Shown piece after piece: positions 1-8,503 of a stretch of DNA of 64,000 nucleotides. A program made the position numbers and the translations under genes. The DNA is from Acidobacteriota bacterium (GTDB lineage: Bacteria; Acidobacteriota; Terriglobia; Bryobacterales; Bryobacteraceae). The stretch spans positions 1 through 64,000 of the forward strand of contig JAFKEE010000048.1 in the NCBI GenBank assembly GCA_017307505.1, read 5' to 3'. The number at the start of each line of letters is the position of its first letter. Position 1 is the stretch's first letter. Under the pieces are notes generated by a model. The model was given only the letters and a program-made list of their open reading frames with translations, was not told where the DNA came from and did no database searches.

Positions 1-275
1 AAACAACATTTGATTATCAAAGAACCACCGGGGAAGCCGTCCACTGCGACGACACCCGAAACAGCTTTAGAACGTTCACGGCGAAAGCCCAGGGCTCGCA
101 AGAGAACAGATCCCGGCACCCTCGGAGATTAATTCACGAGGCAAAGATCATAGCCTCGAAGGATTGGACGCTTGGGGTGCGTCCTACCTCCGGGGTTGGG
201 TTCGTGAGTCCGGTTCTGGCCGGTGATTGGGCTGTCCCTGGATTGGGTGCAGAGGGGCGGCCGGGCTTTGCGCTG
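1..275. other. Left edge, no confident gene
   Basis: Nothing in this stretch can be called with confidence. On the plus strand the first reading frame is open from the window edge to a TAA at 130-132. It would encode a basic C-terminal tail rich in Arg, Lys and Pro, but only about half of its third codon positions are G or C, unlike the genes nearby. It could be the last 43 codons of a gene lying to the left, or chance. The rest is the downstream region of the minus-strand gene that ends at 276. Confidence 0.3.
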
Positions 276-1556
276 TTACGGACCGGGTGGGCCTCGGCCT
301 CGTGTGCTTGGCGCTGGGTGCGTGTGGGGTTCGGAGTGGACGGGTGGCCCGCCGGTGAGGCTCCGGAGCTGAGGTTTGCGGGTTGTTTGGGTTGGGTTTG
401 TTTGCTCGTGGGGGTTGGATTGGGCGGGCCGGCTCGGGGTGGTGGTCTGCTGGCTTCGTGTCTTCGTTGAGGACTCGGCGGCAGACGGTGGATTGCGATC
501 TGGGCGTGGTTTGGGCGCCGAAGTTGGGTTTGTTCGCTCGTGGAGAGTGGATTGGACGCGACGGTTTGGGGTGGTGCTGGGGCTGAGCTTTGGCTGGTGG
601 GGGGATTGCGCTGCCGGCGTTGGGTTTGATCCCTCCGGGAGAGTGGATTGGGGCTCCGTGGCCCACTCTGTGGAAGACGCGAGGGGGACAGGCGCCCGCT
701 TACTAACGTGCGCGGTTCGCAGTGCGGGGGAGGGGCCTGGTTTGCGGGACCGGTTTAGGAAACGGAGGCTGAGGCCGGGGACTGTGGGGGGACGGATTGC
801 CTTGACGGCCTGCGGGGCTGGGACGGGGCGGACCGGTCGGAAGCCGGCTCTCGTGCTGAATAGGGATGAGCAGCCTCCGGCCGGCGGGTGGTTTCCGTTC
901 GTGGAGACGGCGGATGAGGGTGAGCCGGCATCGTCCGGTTGGCTGGACGGGCTGGGGTTCCACGACCCGATGGATTCGGATTGGTTGTCCATGCTGAAGG
1001 ATGTGCCGGAATTGGCTGCCATTTCGATGGGGCGGCTGGAGCCGGCGGCGGAGGCCAGGAGAGCTTGGGTCCGAGCGGGGATGGCGGTCTGGTGCGCTTC
1101 GTCTCCGATGATGTAGGGGAAGATCGACTTCTGAATGGCGCGAATGCGGACGCAGATCCAGGCGTGATAGCGGCCAAAGGCCTGAATGACTTCGGCGTGG
1201 TTTTCCCGGATCCAGAGGGAAGCATAGGGGACAACTCCGCTGTTGACACGAAGGGCTTCGGCCCAGAGCTTGCCTTCCAGTTGGAGGAGCCGGCGTTCGT
1301 GGCCGCGGAGCATGAGGCGATGGACGAACAGGGCGCGGAAGCGCGGGTCAGCGATGTCCGCGGTTTCCTCCAGCGCTTTGCGATAGAGGAGGTCCTCGAT
1401 CTCCTCGGGCAGGCGGTGGAACTTCGAGTATAGGTTGTGACGGCGTGCGTTCTGAGAGACGCGGCGCTTGCCTTCAGGCGTGCGAGGGCCGGTCGATTTC
1501 TGGGCGTTGGCGCGATTGGCGGCCAGGCGGGGCTCGGAGATGGGTTGCTTCGTCAT
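276..1556 (-). CDS. Hypothetical protein with 'ANRANAQKSTGPRT' N-terminal motif and repeat-bearing tail
   Basis: The 426-residue product has no function I can name. Residues 13-40 carry ANRANAQKSTGPRTPEGK followed by SQNARRHNL. I recognise this signature from uncharacterised proteins that recur in acidobacterial and planctomycete genomes. Residues 45-150 look like a charged helical domain. From about residue 185 the protein becomes a low-complexity Pro/Ser/Thr/Arg tail with three copies of an 11-residue unit (QSTLPEGSNPT, QSTLHERTNPT, QSNPHEQTNPT at 303, 335 and 379). There is no signal peptide or membrane segment. The strand was chosen because the conserved N-terminal motif is only on the minus strand; the long plus-strand frames opposite it look like composition artefacts. 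The exact C-terminal frame is less certain than the N-terminus. Confidence 0.65.
   Translation of the reverse strand: MTKQPISEPRLAANRANAQKSTGPRTPEGKRRVSQNARRHNLYSKFHRLPEEIEDLLYRKALEETADIADPRFRALFVHRLMLRGHERRLLQLEGKLWAEALRVNSGVVPYASLWIRENHAEVIQAFGRYHAWICVRIRAIQKSIFPYIIGDEAHQTAIPARTQALLASAAGSSRPIEMAANSGTSFSMDNQSESIGSWNPSPSSQPDDAGSPSSAVSTNGNHPPAGGCSSLFSTRAGFRPVRPVPAPQAVKAIRPPTVPGLSLRFLNRSRKPGPSPALRTAHVSKRAPVPLASSTEWATEPQSTLPEGSNPTPAAQSPHQPKLSPSTTPNRRVQSTLHERTNPTSAPKPRPDRNPPSAAESSTKTRSQQTTTPSRPAQSNPHEQTNPTQTTRKPQLRSLTGGPPVHSEPHTHPAPSTRGRGPPGP
390..650 (-). repeat. Three degenerate 33-bp repeats in the gene tail
   Basis: Similar units lie at 390-422, 522-554 and 618-650. On the plus strand each begins GTTGGGTTTG and ends near GGATTGG, or a close variant. 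The spacings are 132 and 96 bases. Similarity is visible at the nucleotide level, and the +1-shifted frame also reads as a repeat (for example PIHSPRANKPN), which points to duplication of DNA rather than protein-level convergence. A weaker, partial match at about 195-230 lies beyond the stop codon of the gene. Confidence 0.6.
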
Positions 1557-2139
1557 GACAGTAGTTCCCGGCGCTGGGCATCAGCGTGGTTTGCTCCTGA
1601 GGGTCTGAACGGGCAACACGACCGCTACACCTTGCGTGTTGTCCTCTGGCGTGGAAGTTCGATGGGCGATCGCTCCATCCATTCCCGCCTGATCCAGCTC
1701 TGTTCTTCTCTTCATAAATCTCCTTGGCCGGGATTATATTGGTCGAAACCCAAATCAGCCGCCATTGAGGCATGAGGTAGCTGTTCGCAAGTTATTTCCA
1801 GTCATATGGTTATGGGAAATTTGGCTTTATTTTGAAAGCGTGTGACCGCGCTGGGGGCGAGGCTGAATTCCGGGAAAACCGGGGCTCGAGGGTTGATAAA
1901 TGACGGTTTGGAGATCGTACCGGGCGAGGGGGCGGCGGCCCGACAGAGGTTCCCACGGCAGCAACGAAACCAGGAGCTTCCTTTGGCGCCGGGATCACGG
2001 CGAAGGAGGGAAAACCACGATGCGCATTGAAGGGGTTCGAGGACAGAGTTTGCGGCGGCTTGGCGCTCCGGATTGGCTGTGTGCGTCAAACCAGATCCAA
2101 CGGACTGCCTGGCAGGGCGGCTCCGTGGGGGCCCGCGGG
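1557..2139. other. Intergenic region, no gene seen
   Basis: This 583-base gap lies upstream of the gene ending at 276 and downstream of the winged-helix regulator. It is AT-richer around 1720-1830 than the surrounding DNA and presumably holds the promoter of the leftward hypothetical gene. The short frames on either strand lack a ribosome-binding site and recognisable protein character. Confidence 0.5.
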
Positions 2140-3873
2140 TCAGCAGTGGTTGCGGGTGGGTATTCCAACTTTTGCGATCATCTCTAAAAACTGAGGATGG
2201 TCCCGTAAGGGCGTGAACAGATCCAGGGGCCGAAGGGAGAAGTCCGAGAGCCAGGGCATCCAACTGAAGCGCGACCGATAAGCGGTCTCAAGCCAGTGGA
2301 ATGCGAGGTCGTTTTCGCCGAGTGCCGAATAGACCACGGCCAAGCCCCAGTGCTCCATTGGGCCGGGTGAGTCCTGCAACTGCGCCGCGATCTTTTTTGC
2401 TTCGTCCGGTTGACCCATCAGCGCGAGAGTACGCCCCAGGGGCCATTTCCAGGAGGGATCCGCGGCGGCTCTCCGGTGAAAGGGGAGAGCTTCCTCGATT
2501 CTGCCTTGTTCCGTCAACACCCAGCCGGCAACGGCCAGTCCCTCGGCGAAATCAGGATCCAGCTCGATGGACTTTGCAGCCTCCAGCAGGGCTTCCTCCC
2601 ACTCTCCTTCTTCGTAGCACTGCCAGGCCAGATCAGCAGAGAACAGCGGCACGAGCGGCTCCAGTTGTTGTGCCTGCCGCATTACCGACAGAGCTTCCCG
2701 CGGCCGGCCGCGCAGGCGCAGATACCACGAGTAGTTCCTGAGCACCTCGGCAAAATTGGGCTTGAGTTCGAGTGCCCGCTCCAGGTCGCGGCCTGCGGCG
2801 TCCAAATCCCAGTCCCAATACAGTTCGGCCATACCCAACGCAGCCACTGCTTCCGCAACAGGGCCGCCCAGGGTCAAGGACCGCAGGGCCGCGGCCTTTG
2901 CTTTTAGCGAAGCGTCAGGAAACCTCTCGTGGCCCATGATGGCGAAGCCCAGGGCCAAACTGGCGTGGGCAAAGGGGTCAGAAGGATCGTCCGCCACTGC
3001 CTGTTCGAGATAAGCGAGGCCCAACCGGAAGCCTTCGGGCGTCGATTTGTTCAGGTGAAAGGTTCCCTTCAGATATGCCTCGTAAGCCTGCGACCTGATG
3101 CGTGGCCCGTACGTCAAACGGGCCTTCTCCTCCGGGGTGACCACCACGCTGACATTCCTGACGATGGCCTCGGCGAGTTCGGCCTGAAGACTCAGAACGT
3201 CCTCCCAATTCCTGTCGAACGTCTCCGTCCACAAGTGGGTGTCGGTGGCTGCGTCGATGAGTTGGGCCACGATGCGGACGCGCCGGCCGGAGCGCACGAC
3301 AGAGCCCTCGACCACCAGTTCCACGTTCAGTTCTCCGGCGATTTCCCGCAGTTGTTTCGGGGAGCCCTTGTAGGTCATGGCGGAGGTTCGCGAAATGACT
3401 CGAAGACTTCCGACCTTGGACAGGTTCGAGGTGAGGATCTCCGTCATCCCGTCGGAGAAGTATTCCTGTCCCGGATCGCCGGAAAGATTGAGAAGAGGGA
3501 GAACCACCATCGAGCGGGCGCGAGCAGAGCTGCCGCCCCATTGCGGGGCAAGGGTATTGGCAGGCTCGGGCGTGACCGCCGGCGCGATGCGATAGCCCCG
3601 TTTGGCGACGGTGACAAGGATTGACGCCTGCTGACCGGTCTCCCCAAACACGCGGCGCAACTCCCCGATGCAGCGGGTTAAGGCATCATCGGTTACGAAC
3701 GCGCCTCTCCAAACGACCTCGAAGATTTCCCGCTTCGAGCACACCTCGCCATGGCGGTTCGCCAGGAAGACCAGGACATCCATCGATCTTGGGGTAACGC
3801 TATGTACACGGCCATCCCGCACGATGCAGTTCAGGGAGGAACGGACAAGCCAGGGTCCAATTCTGAAATCCAT
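2140..3873 (-). CDS. Winged-helix DNA-binding protein with TolB-like and TPR domains (CadC-like regulator)
   Basis: This is a predicted cytoplasmic transcription regulator of 577 residues. Residues 1-100 form an OmpR/PhoB-type winged helix (SVTPRSMDVLVFLANRHGEV, then the recognition helix region DDALTRCIGELRRVFGE and the wing VAKRGYRIA). Residues 118-240 match the TolB-like FlgO/adenylate-cyclase-associated domain (VVLPLLNLSGDPGQEYFSDG). The remainder is a series of TPR-type helices (for example AEVLRNYSWYLRLRGRPREA). There is no receiver domain and no clear membrane span, unlike E. coli CadC. The frame is open further upstream, but the ATG at 3873 begins the winged-helix domain and has a GGAG upstream, so I chose it. 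It is divergent from a small secreted protein across 173 bases and may control it. Such regulators are abundant in Acidobacteriota; their ligands are generally unknown. Confidence 0.85.
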   Translation of the reverse strand: MDFRIGPWLVRSSLNCIVRDGRVHSVTPRSMDVLVFLANRHGEVCSKREIFEVVWRGAFVTDDALTRCIGELRRVFGETGQQASILVTVAKRGYRIAPAVTPEPANTLAPQWGGSSARARSMVVLPLLNLSGDPGQEYFSDGMTEILTSNLSKVGSLRVISRTSAMTYKGSPKQLREIAGELNVELVVEGSVVRSGRRVRIVAQLIDAATDTHLWTETFDRNWEDVLSLQAELAEAIVRNVSVVVTPEEKARLTYGPRIRSQAYEAYLKGTFHLNKSTPEGFRLGLAYLEQAVADDPSDPFAHASLALGFAIMGHERFPDASLKAKAAALRSLTLGGPVAEAVAALGMAELYWDWDLDAAGRDLERALELKPNFAEVLRNYSWYLRLRGRPREALSVMRQAQQLEPLVPLFSADLAWQCYEEGEWEEALLEAAKSIELDPDFAEGLAVAGWVLTEQGRIEEALPFHRRAAADPSWKWPLGRTLALMGQPDEAKKIAAQLQDSPGPMEHWGLAVVYSALGENDLAFHWLETAYRSRFSWMPWLSDFSLRPLDLFTPLRDHPQFLEMIAKVGIPTRNHC

Positions 3874-4046
3874 CCGACGCGCTCCGCACCAAACGTACCA
3901 GCGCGGCCGGCGTGCCGCAAGGGATCTGGGGGCCGGGCAGCGTGAGGAGGCTCCCGACTCGCAATATCGGCGAAATATCGGCCGGACATCAACGCCGGCT
4001 GGGATCGCCGGCGTAATGATGGGTCTGCCCACGGAGGCAAGACACC

Positions 4047-4652
4047 ATGAGACAACAAAGTACATATACGACCCCGGCTGCAGGGGCAATCAGAAGTTCA
4101 GCGAGGAAGGCGATAGCCATCCTGGCCACGATCGGGGCGGCCGCCCTGTTGGTGCTGGGACAAGGCGCCGCGGCGCAGATGCGCACCAATGCGACGGCAA
4201 CGCAACTCGCGCGCGCTACGCAGATCTCGGCCACCATCTACGGTGCGTACGATTACGGCTTTGAAGGCACTGGCGCATGGGTAGGGTTCGCCCTGGTCAA
4301 ACTTGGAGAGGCACCGGCCAAGACCGCTACCTTCGTTGACCGGAACACTTCCTTTGATCAGAGGCAAAACGGAGCGATCTACGGCACGGAGGTGATCACC
4401 TTCACCTTTACCGATGGCAGCGGCACGTTTGAGGTTCAGGCCCGCTTTGAAGGCACGCCAGCAGCCACGCCCGGCCTTTACAACCTGCATGAGACCGGCA
4501 CGATTGCCAATGGGACGGGGTTGTACTCCGGAGCGTCCGGGTCCGTTTCCGTGGAAGGCCCGTTCCTATTCCCAGACCCCAGTATTACGTCAGGCAGCGC
4601 GCCCTGGATCGCCGCCATGCATGGGGCAGTACTTGGCATCAATGCACGCTGA
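4047..4652 (+). CDS. Secreted hypothetical protein
   Basis: The 201-residue product has a long signal-peptide-like N-terminus: a basic start, a hydrophobic stretch IAILATIGAAALLVLG and a likely cleavage site after QGAAA near residue 43. The mature part is rich in Gly, Thr and Phe and reads as an all-beta protein. It contains GTGLYSGASGSVSVEG, which resembles the turn motif of allene-oxide-cyclase/dirigent-like barrels; this is only a pattern resemblance. A GGAGG lies 9 bases before the ATG. It is divergent from the winged-helix/TPR regulator, which makes it a possible target of that protein. Function unknown. Confidence 0.75.
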   Translation: MRQQSTYTTPAAGAIRSSARKAIAILATIGAAALLVLGQGAAAQMRTNATATQLARATQISATIYGAYDYGFEGTGAWVGFALVKLGEAPAKTATFVDRNTSFDQRQNGAIYGTEVITFTFTDGSGTFEVQARFEGTPAATPGLYNLHETGTIANGTGLYSGASGSVSVEGPFLFPDPSITSGSAPWIAAMHGAVLGINAR

Positions 4653-4789
4653 GGGCCGGGTTGCCGCGCAGTAGAGGCCCACTCCAGCCAAGCGGTCCTG
4701 ATGAAAGAACCGGGCTGACGCCGTCTGTGGATGGAGGGAGGCAGGCGGACGGCTGCGAGCAAGACGCAGAGGGGCTGTTGCCACGTCTG

Positions 4790-7700
4790 CTAGGGAACAG
4801 TCCACAAACCCGCAGCCTGCCACCCCGTATCCCGGCTGAGGGGATCAAACATTCGCAAGTATGTCGTCCTGGCGCCTTTCATTGGCGCCTTAAAGGTCAC
4901 GGGCAAAGTCACGACCAACTGTTGGGCGCTGCTTTGGACGGTGGTGGCCGCGGGGTTGAGCGTGCAGGCCGAACTCGTCAACATACCGGACGACACGCCG
5001 GGTGAGATCGGGCCCAGAAAGAATCCGAAGTCCGATGAGTACATCCATAAGCCGTTACCCGCTCTGTCGTAGTGGGCGAAGCAGAACGGTTGCCCGCCGC
5101 CATCGGCCGCCGCCGCGACCAGAAACTGCACCCACCCCAAGGAGGTCCCTCCAAAGCCGGGAGGATCCGGAAAGGTCAGCACGAAGGACGCGGCTGCAGC
5201 AGTGCCGTTCAGTGGACTGACCGACAGGTTGGGGAGAGGCGCCGAGGACTGCGTCCATGTGCCTCGTTGAAGCCACCTGGTGTCTGCTTCGGAGATATCC
5301 ATGGCTCTCATGTAGATATTGCGGTCGGAGGCTGTCTTGAAGACCAATGCGAGGTTCAGCGAAAGAGTGGAACCGAGGCCGGCGGCAGAACTGGCTGCGG
5401 TATTCAAGGCGCAAGACGAGCCCTGCAAGGCGATGGAAGCGAGACCGGGCGCGATGGGGCCCCGAAAAAACCCCTCCAAGTCGGAGTAGAGCCAGAACCC
5501 GTTGCCGCGGACGTCGTAGTGAACGAAACAAAATGGCTGTCCGCCTCCATTCTGAGCGGCGGCGATCAGGAACTGGACCCACAAGAACTGTCCATAGCCC
5601 TGCGTGTGACTGTAGGATGCCTGGAACGCCTGCTGAGAACCGGCGCCCGAGGCCGGAGCCACGGCCAGAGCGACAGACTGAATGGAAGACAGCTTCGCGG
5701 TGAAGTTCAGGATCTCATTCGAATGCAGGTTGGCGAAGGTGATGCTGGGTGGCTCAAAACTGTAATTGGGCAGAGATGGGGTAACGGTATAGGTCCCACC
5801 CGCGGCCAGGCTGGCGAAAGAATAGTCGCCATTGCCTGCCGACGTCGCGGAAGCGGCGAACGATCCCGTCAGAGCCAGATGGGCTCCGGCAATCCCTGCG
5901 TTGCCGCTGATGGAGAAGACCGCCTGGATGGTTAATGGGATGCTGATGCTGTTGTTGGATGGGTCCGCATCGGAGTCCGGCCCGGTCACGGAAGCTGCAA
6001 CGGAGAACAATCCAGCGATATTTGCGGCCGCCTGGATCGTGATGGTGGCCGAGGCTGCAGGAGCCAGACCGCCCACGCTGCACATCACCTGGTGATTGGC
6101 CACGCTACACACACCCCGGGTGGTTGAAAACGAGAGGATGCTGGTGGCAGCGGGAAACGTAATCGTGGCAGAAGCGCCGGCGGCGGCAGCAATACCGGCG
6201 TTCGATACGACGATGGCCGCGGTAAACCCGGAGCCTTGCTGAACAGAACCCGGCGACAGAGTGCCGGCCATCGCAAGGTCCGAATTGGCGGAGGCAATGA
6301 AGTTTGCGGTCTGATTGCCGCTGGTGATGACCAGACTGGCCGCAGGAGGAGTAAATACAAAGTTTGGGTAAGCCGGCGTCAAGGTCACGTTGCCGGAGGC
6401 AGGCAGATTGTAAAAGGAGTACCGTCCATCCGGAGCCGTTGAAGCAGTGCCGAGGTTGGGATCGGCGATCGCGACGCCGGCGAGTGGATGAGCCGCTGAA
6501 TCCAGCACGGTTCCGCTGATCGAGTTCGGCGTCCTCTGGATCTGCAGATGATCCACCGAGGCTGAGAACAGGGTATCGGGCAGGGTTCCGCCGCCCGCCA
6601 TCTGAGGGGGTGTGAAGTTGGAGGGTATGAGGAAGGCGGCTATTTCAGTGGCCTGTGCATCAGAACCGCCCGTGACCACATCCCCGGACCAGGTGCCATC
6701 GCCCAGGATGAGCGTCACCGGCTGCGCGAAGGTCGGTTTGGTCCACCACCCCCCCGCGACTTTGATGTAAACAGCCACGCCGTATGATGCGGGACTGACA
6801 TGGGAGACCCGGCCCTGCAGCGGGAGATCGAAACCGTAGGGGGGCACGAAGACAAAACTGAGGGCTGGGGTGCCGGGGCCATCGATGGTCCCATCGCAAG
6901 CGAGCGGGGCCGTCTGTCCGGCGAAGACAGCGTCCATGCCAGGCTTCATCCCGCCGGCGGAATCCCAGATTCCCCAGTGCGCACCCTGAGGGCCCTCGTA
7001 CGCGCTCTTCCAATCCTCATTGAAGGCTTCGAAGTAAAAGTAAGGGACCTTGCTGGAAGTGGCCCAAGTCACAAACTGCAGGAAGAACAGGGCCGCGTTG
7101 GCCATTGATGGAATGGCCGCGCCGATTGCGTTTCCGGCGCTTGGCCAGCCCGTCTCAGAGACAATGACTGGCTTGCCTCCGGCTGCGGCCACCAGTTGCC
7201 GGTATTGTTTGTCGATGGCGCAGACTGCGTTGGTCACGGAGATCCCCTCCCAGTAGGGGTAGAAGTTTGCGAAGACGACGTCGCTCGCAGCAATCACGGA
7301 TGGGTGGTCCAGCAGTGTCCGGTACGTGTCTGCTGTAGTTACCGGGATGGATGGCGGTATCGCCTGCCGGACCTGGTTCATATAGGCGATCAATTGGCTC
7401 TCGCTCAGGTCGTTCCGCAGCAGCGCCTCACTGCCGACAATCGCGATGTCGATCTGGCCTGCGTTGGCTGCGGCAATCAGCGCCTGGATCTCCAGGTTGT
7501 TCTGCGCGGTATTGTTGCCGATCCATGCATTGGCCGCGACTTTCAACCCATACTGCCTGGCAACCGGCGGAATGTTCTCCAGACCGTGCGTGGTGCTGAA
7601 CGACCGAATCCACTGCGTATACGGAGCGATCAACTGGATCCGGTCGGTGATCTGGGCCGTAGTGACTTGAGACCCCAAGTTTGGATTCTGCCCCGTCAAG

Positions 7701-7804
7701 TACGGGCTGAAGTCGACGCCATACAGGACATGCGCGGGACTTTGCGCATCTGCCTTGGCTCCCGCTAAGAAAAGGCAAGCGATGAGAACAATGACTCTCA
7801 ACAT
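4790..7804 (-). CDS. Secreted GH17-like beta-1,3-glucanase with CnaB-like, DUF11-like and duplicated C-terminal domains
   Basis: This is a large exported enzyme of 1004 residues. Residues 1-20 are a signal peptide ending KADA. Residues 25-300 form a glycoside hydrolase family 17 TIM barrel, with the probable acid/base Glu126 in IAIVGSEALLR and the nucleophile Glu217 in VIVSETGWPSAG. The later YFYFEAFNEDWKSAYEGPQG segment is also typical of GH17. After this come a linker domain, a carboxypeptidase-regulatory/CnaB-like fold (SGTVLDSAAHPLAGVAI), a DUF11-like beta-sandwich (VSNAGIAAAAGASATITFP) and a second CnaB-like fold. The last 294 residues are two copies of one domain. GH17 enzymes act on beta-1,3-glucans, so a fungal or plant wall polysaccharide is the likely substrate. 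The start has TAGAGG about 9 bases upstream. The acid/base motif is VGSE rather than the commoner VGNE, so activity is likely but not proved. Confidence 0.88.
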   Translation of the reverse strand: MLRVIVLIACLFLAGAKADAQSPAHVLYGVDFSPYLTGQNPNLGSQVTTAQITDRIQLIAPYTQWIRSFSTTHGLENIPPVARQYGLKVAANAWIGNNTAQNNLEIQALIAAANAGQIDIAIVGSEALLRNDLSESQLIAYMNQVRQAIPPSIPVTTADTYRTLLDHPSVIAASDVVFANFYPYWEGISVTNAVCAIDKQYRQLVAAAGGKPVIVSETGWPSAGNAIGAAIPSMANAALFFLQFVTWATSSKVPYFYFEAFNEDWKSAYEGPQGAHWGIWDSAGGMKPGMDAVFAGQTAPLACDGTIDGPGTPALSFVFVPPYGFDLPLQGRVSHVSPASYGVAVYIKVAGGWWTKPTFAQPVTLILGDGTWSGDVVTGGSDAQATEIAAFLIPSNFTPPQMAGGGTLPDTLFSASVDHLQIQRTPNSISGTVLDSAAHPLAGVAIADPNLGTASTAPDGRYSFYNLPASGNVTLTPAYPNFVFTPPAASLVITSGNQTANFIASANSDLAMAGTLSPGSVQQGSGFTAAIVVSNAGIAAAAGASATITFPAATSILSFSTTRGVCSVANHQVMCSVGGLAPAASATITIQAAANIAGLFSVAASVTGPDSDADPSNNSISIPLTIQAVFSISGNAGIAGAHLALTGSFAASATSAGNGDYSFASLAAGGTYTVTPSLPNYSFEPPSITFANLHSNEILNFTAKLSSIQSVALAVAPASGAGSQQAFQASYSHTQGYGQFLWVQFLIAAAQNGGGQPFCFVHYDVRGNGFWLYSDLEGFFRGPIAPGLASIALQGSSCALNTAASSAAGLGSTLSLNLALVFKTASDRNIYMRAMDISEADTRWLQRGTWTQSSAPLPNLSVSPLNGTAAAASFVLTFPDPPGFGGTSLGWVQFLVAAAADGGGQPFCFAHYDRAGNGLWMYSSDFGFFLGPISPGVSSGMLTSSACTLNPAATTVQSSAQQLVVTLPVTFKAPMKGARTTYLRMFDPLSRDTGWQAAGLWTVP
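4793..5674 (-). repeat. Tandem duplication of a ~146-residue C-terminal domain in the GH17 protein
   Basis: Residues 711-858 and 859-1004 align along their length. Both contain WVQFLIAAA or WVQFLVAAA, then GGGQPFCF, HYD with NG(F/L)W(L/M)YS, GP(I)(A/S)PG, a second Cys in SSCAL or SACTL, and a closing W(L)QRGTW or WQAAGLW. The two invariant cysteines in each copy could pair. The two copies are clearly diverged, so the duplication is old. Confidence 0.85.
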
Positions 7805-8503
7805 GGAGAGATGCCTCTACCGGTCAGACTCCGGCACCCAAGCGTTGATAAGCTCAACTTCCCTCGCCCTGCGCCCGCGCAGGCACTTGGAATGAGGAGA
7901 GACGACTCCGCATGCTCCCTTCGCGGAGATCGATTTGCGCTCATTCTGGCCAGGAGCCCCTTCCGAGTCAAGCGTCCCGGCGGGCAACTTGCCGGGTTCG
8001 CGATTCGCGCTGGAATGGCACTTATTGCAGTGGGTTGGGGTTCCCTCGAAGTTGGCCGGTGCGTGGGTGGTGGACGCGCGGGTTGCGGGCGACGGCCTGG
8101 TCCAGCCTTAGCCCGTCACTTACGTTCCGGGGGGTGGGGGCCGGGCACCAATCCCCCATCGCAAACCTACTATGGGGTATCGCTGCACGCCCCGTAGGGG
8201 TTACGAGCAAACCACTGCATATTGGGGCGCATCCAGGCACGGTGATCCCGCAAAGTAGCAAGTGGGCAACTTGCACGGTTGGGGCAACAGTAACCCGTGT
8301 CTGCAGAGCCTTTGAAAGATTCATTCACCAAAGCAGGTGCAACCATGCCTGCAACAGCGCTCAGCCGCGATGGCTAGCTTTTGACGCAGCTGTTGGCTCC
8401 GGGCTCGGCAATCTGAATGACTCCGGTGGGAACTGACTACTTTCATCGTCCAAGCCCGATGATGTGAACCGGCCCCGCCGGAAAAGAAGTCCAGGAGAAC
8501 ACG
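7805..8503. other. Long intergenic region upstream of the transhydrogenase
   Basis: I see no convincing gene in these 699 bases between two divergent genes. The stretch presumably holds both promoters. One small hairpin is visible: GCAAGT at 8258-8263 and ACTTGC at 8269-8274 around a five-base loop. The short frames on both strands have no plausible protein character or ribosome-binding site. Confidence 0.45.

Noticed and set aside
1-132. Open frame running in from the left edge
   Set aside because: Only 43 codons, third positions not GC-biased like the neighbours, and no recognisable motif; cannot be told from chance.
376-1116. Long plus-strand frames opposite the repeat-tailed hypothetical gene
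   Set aside because: The translations are Gly/Trp/Arg/Val-rich with no domain pattern. The conserved ANRANAQKSTGPRT motif is on the minus strand.
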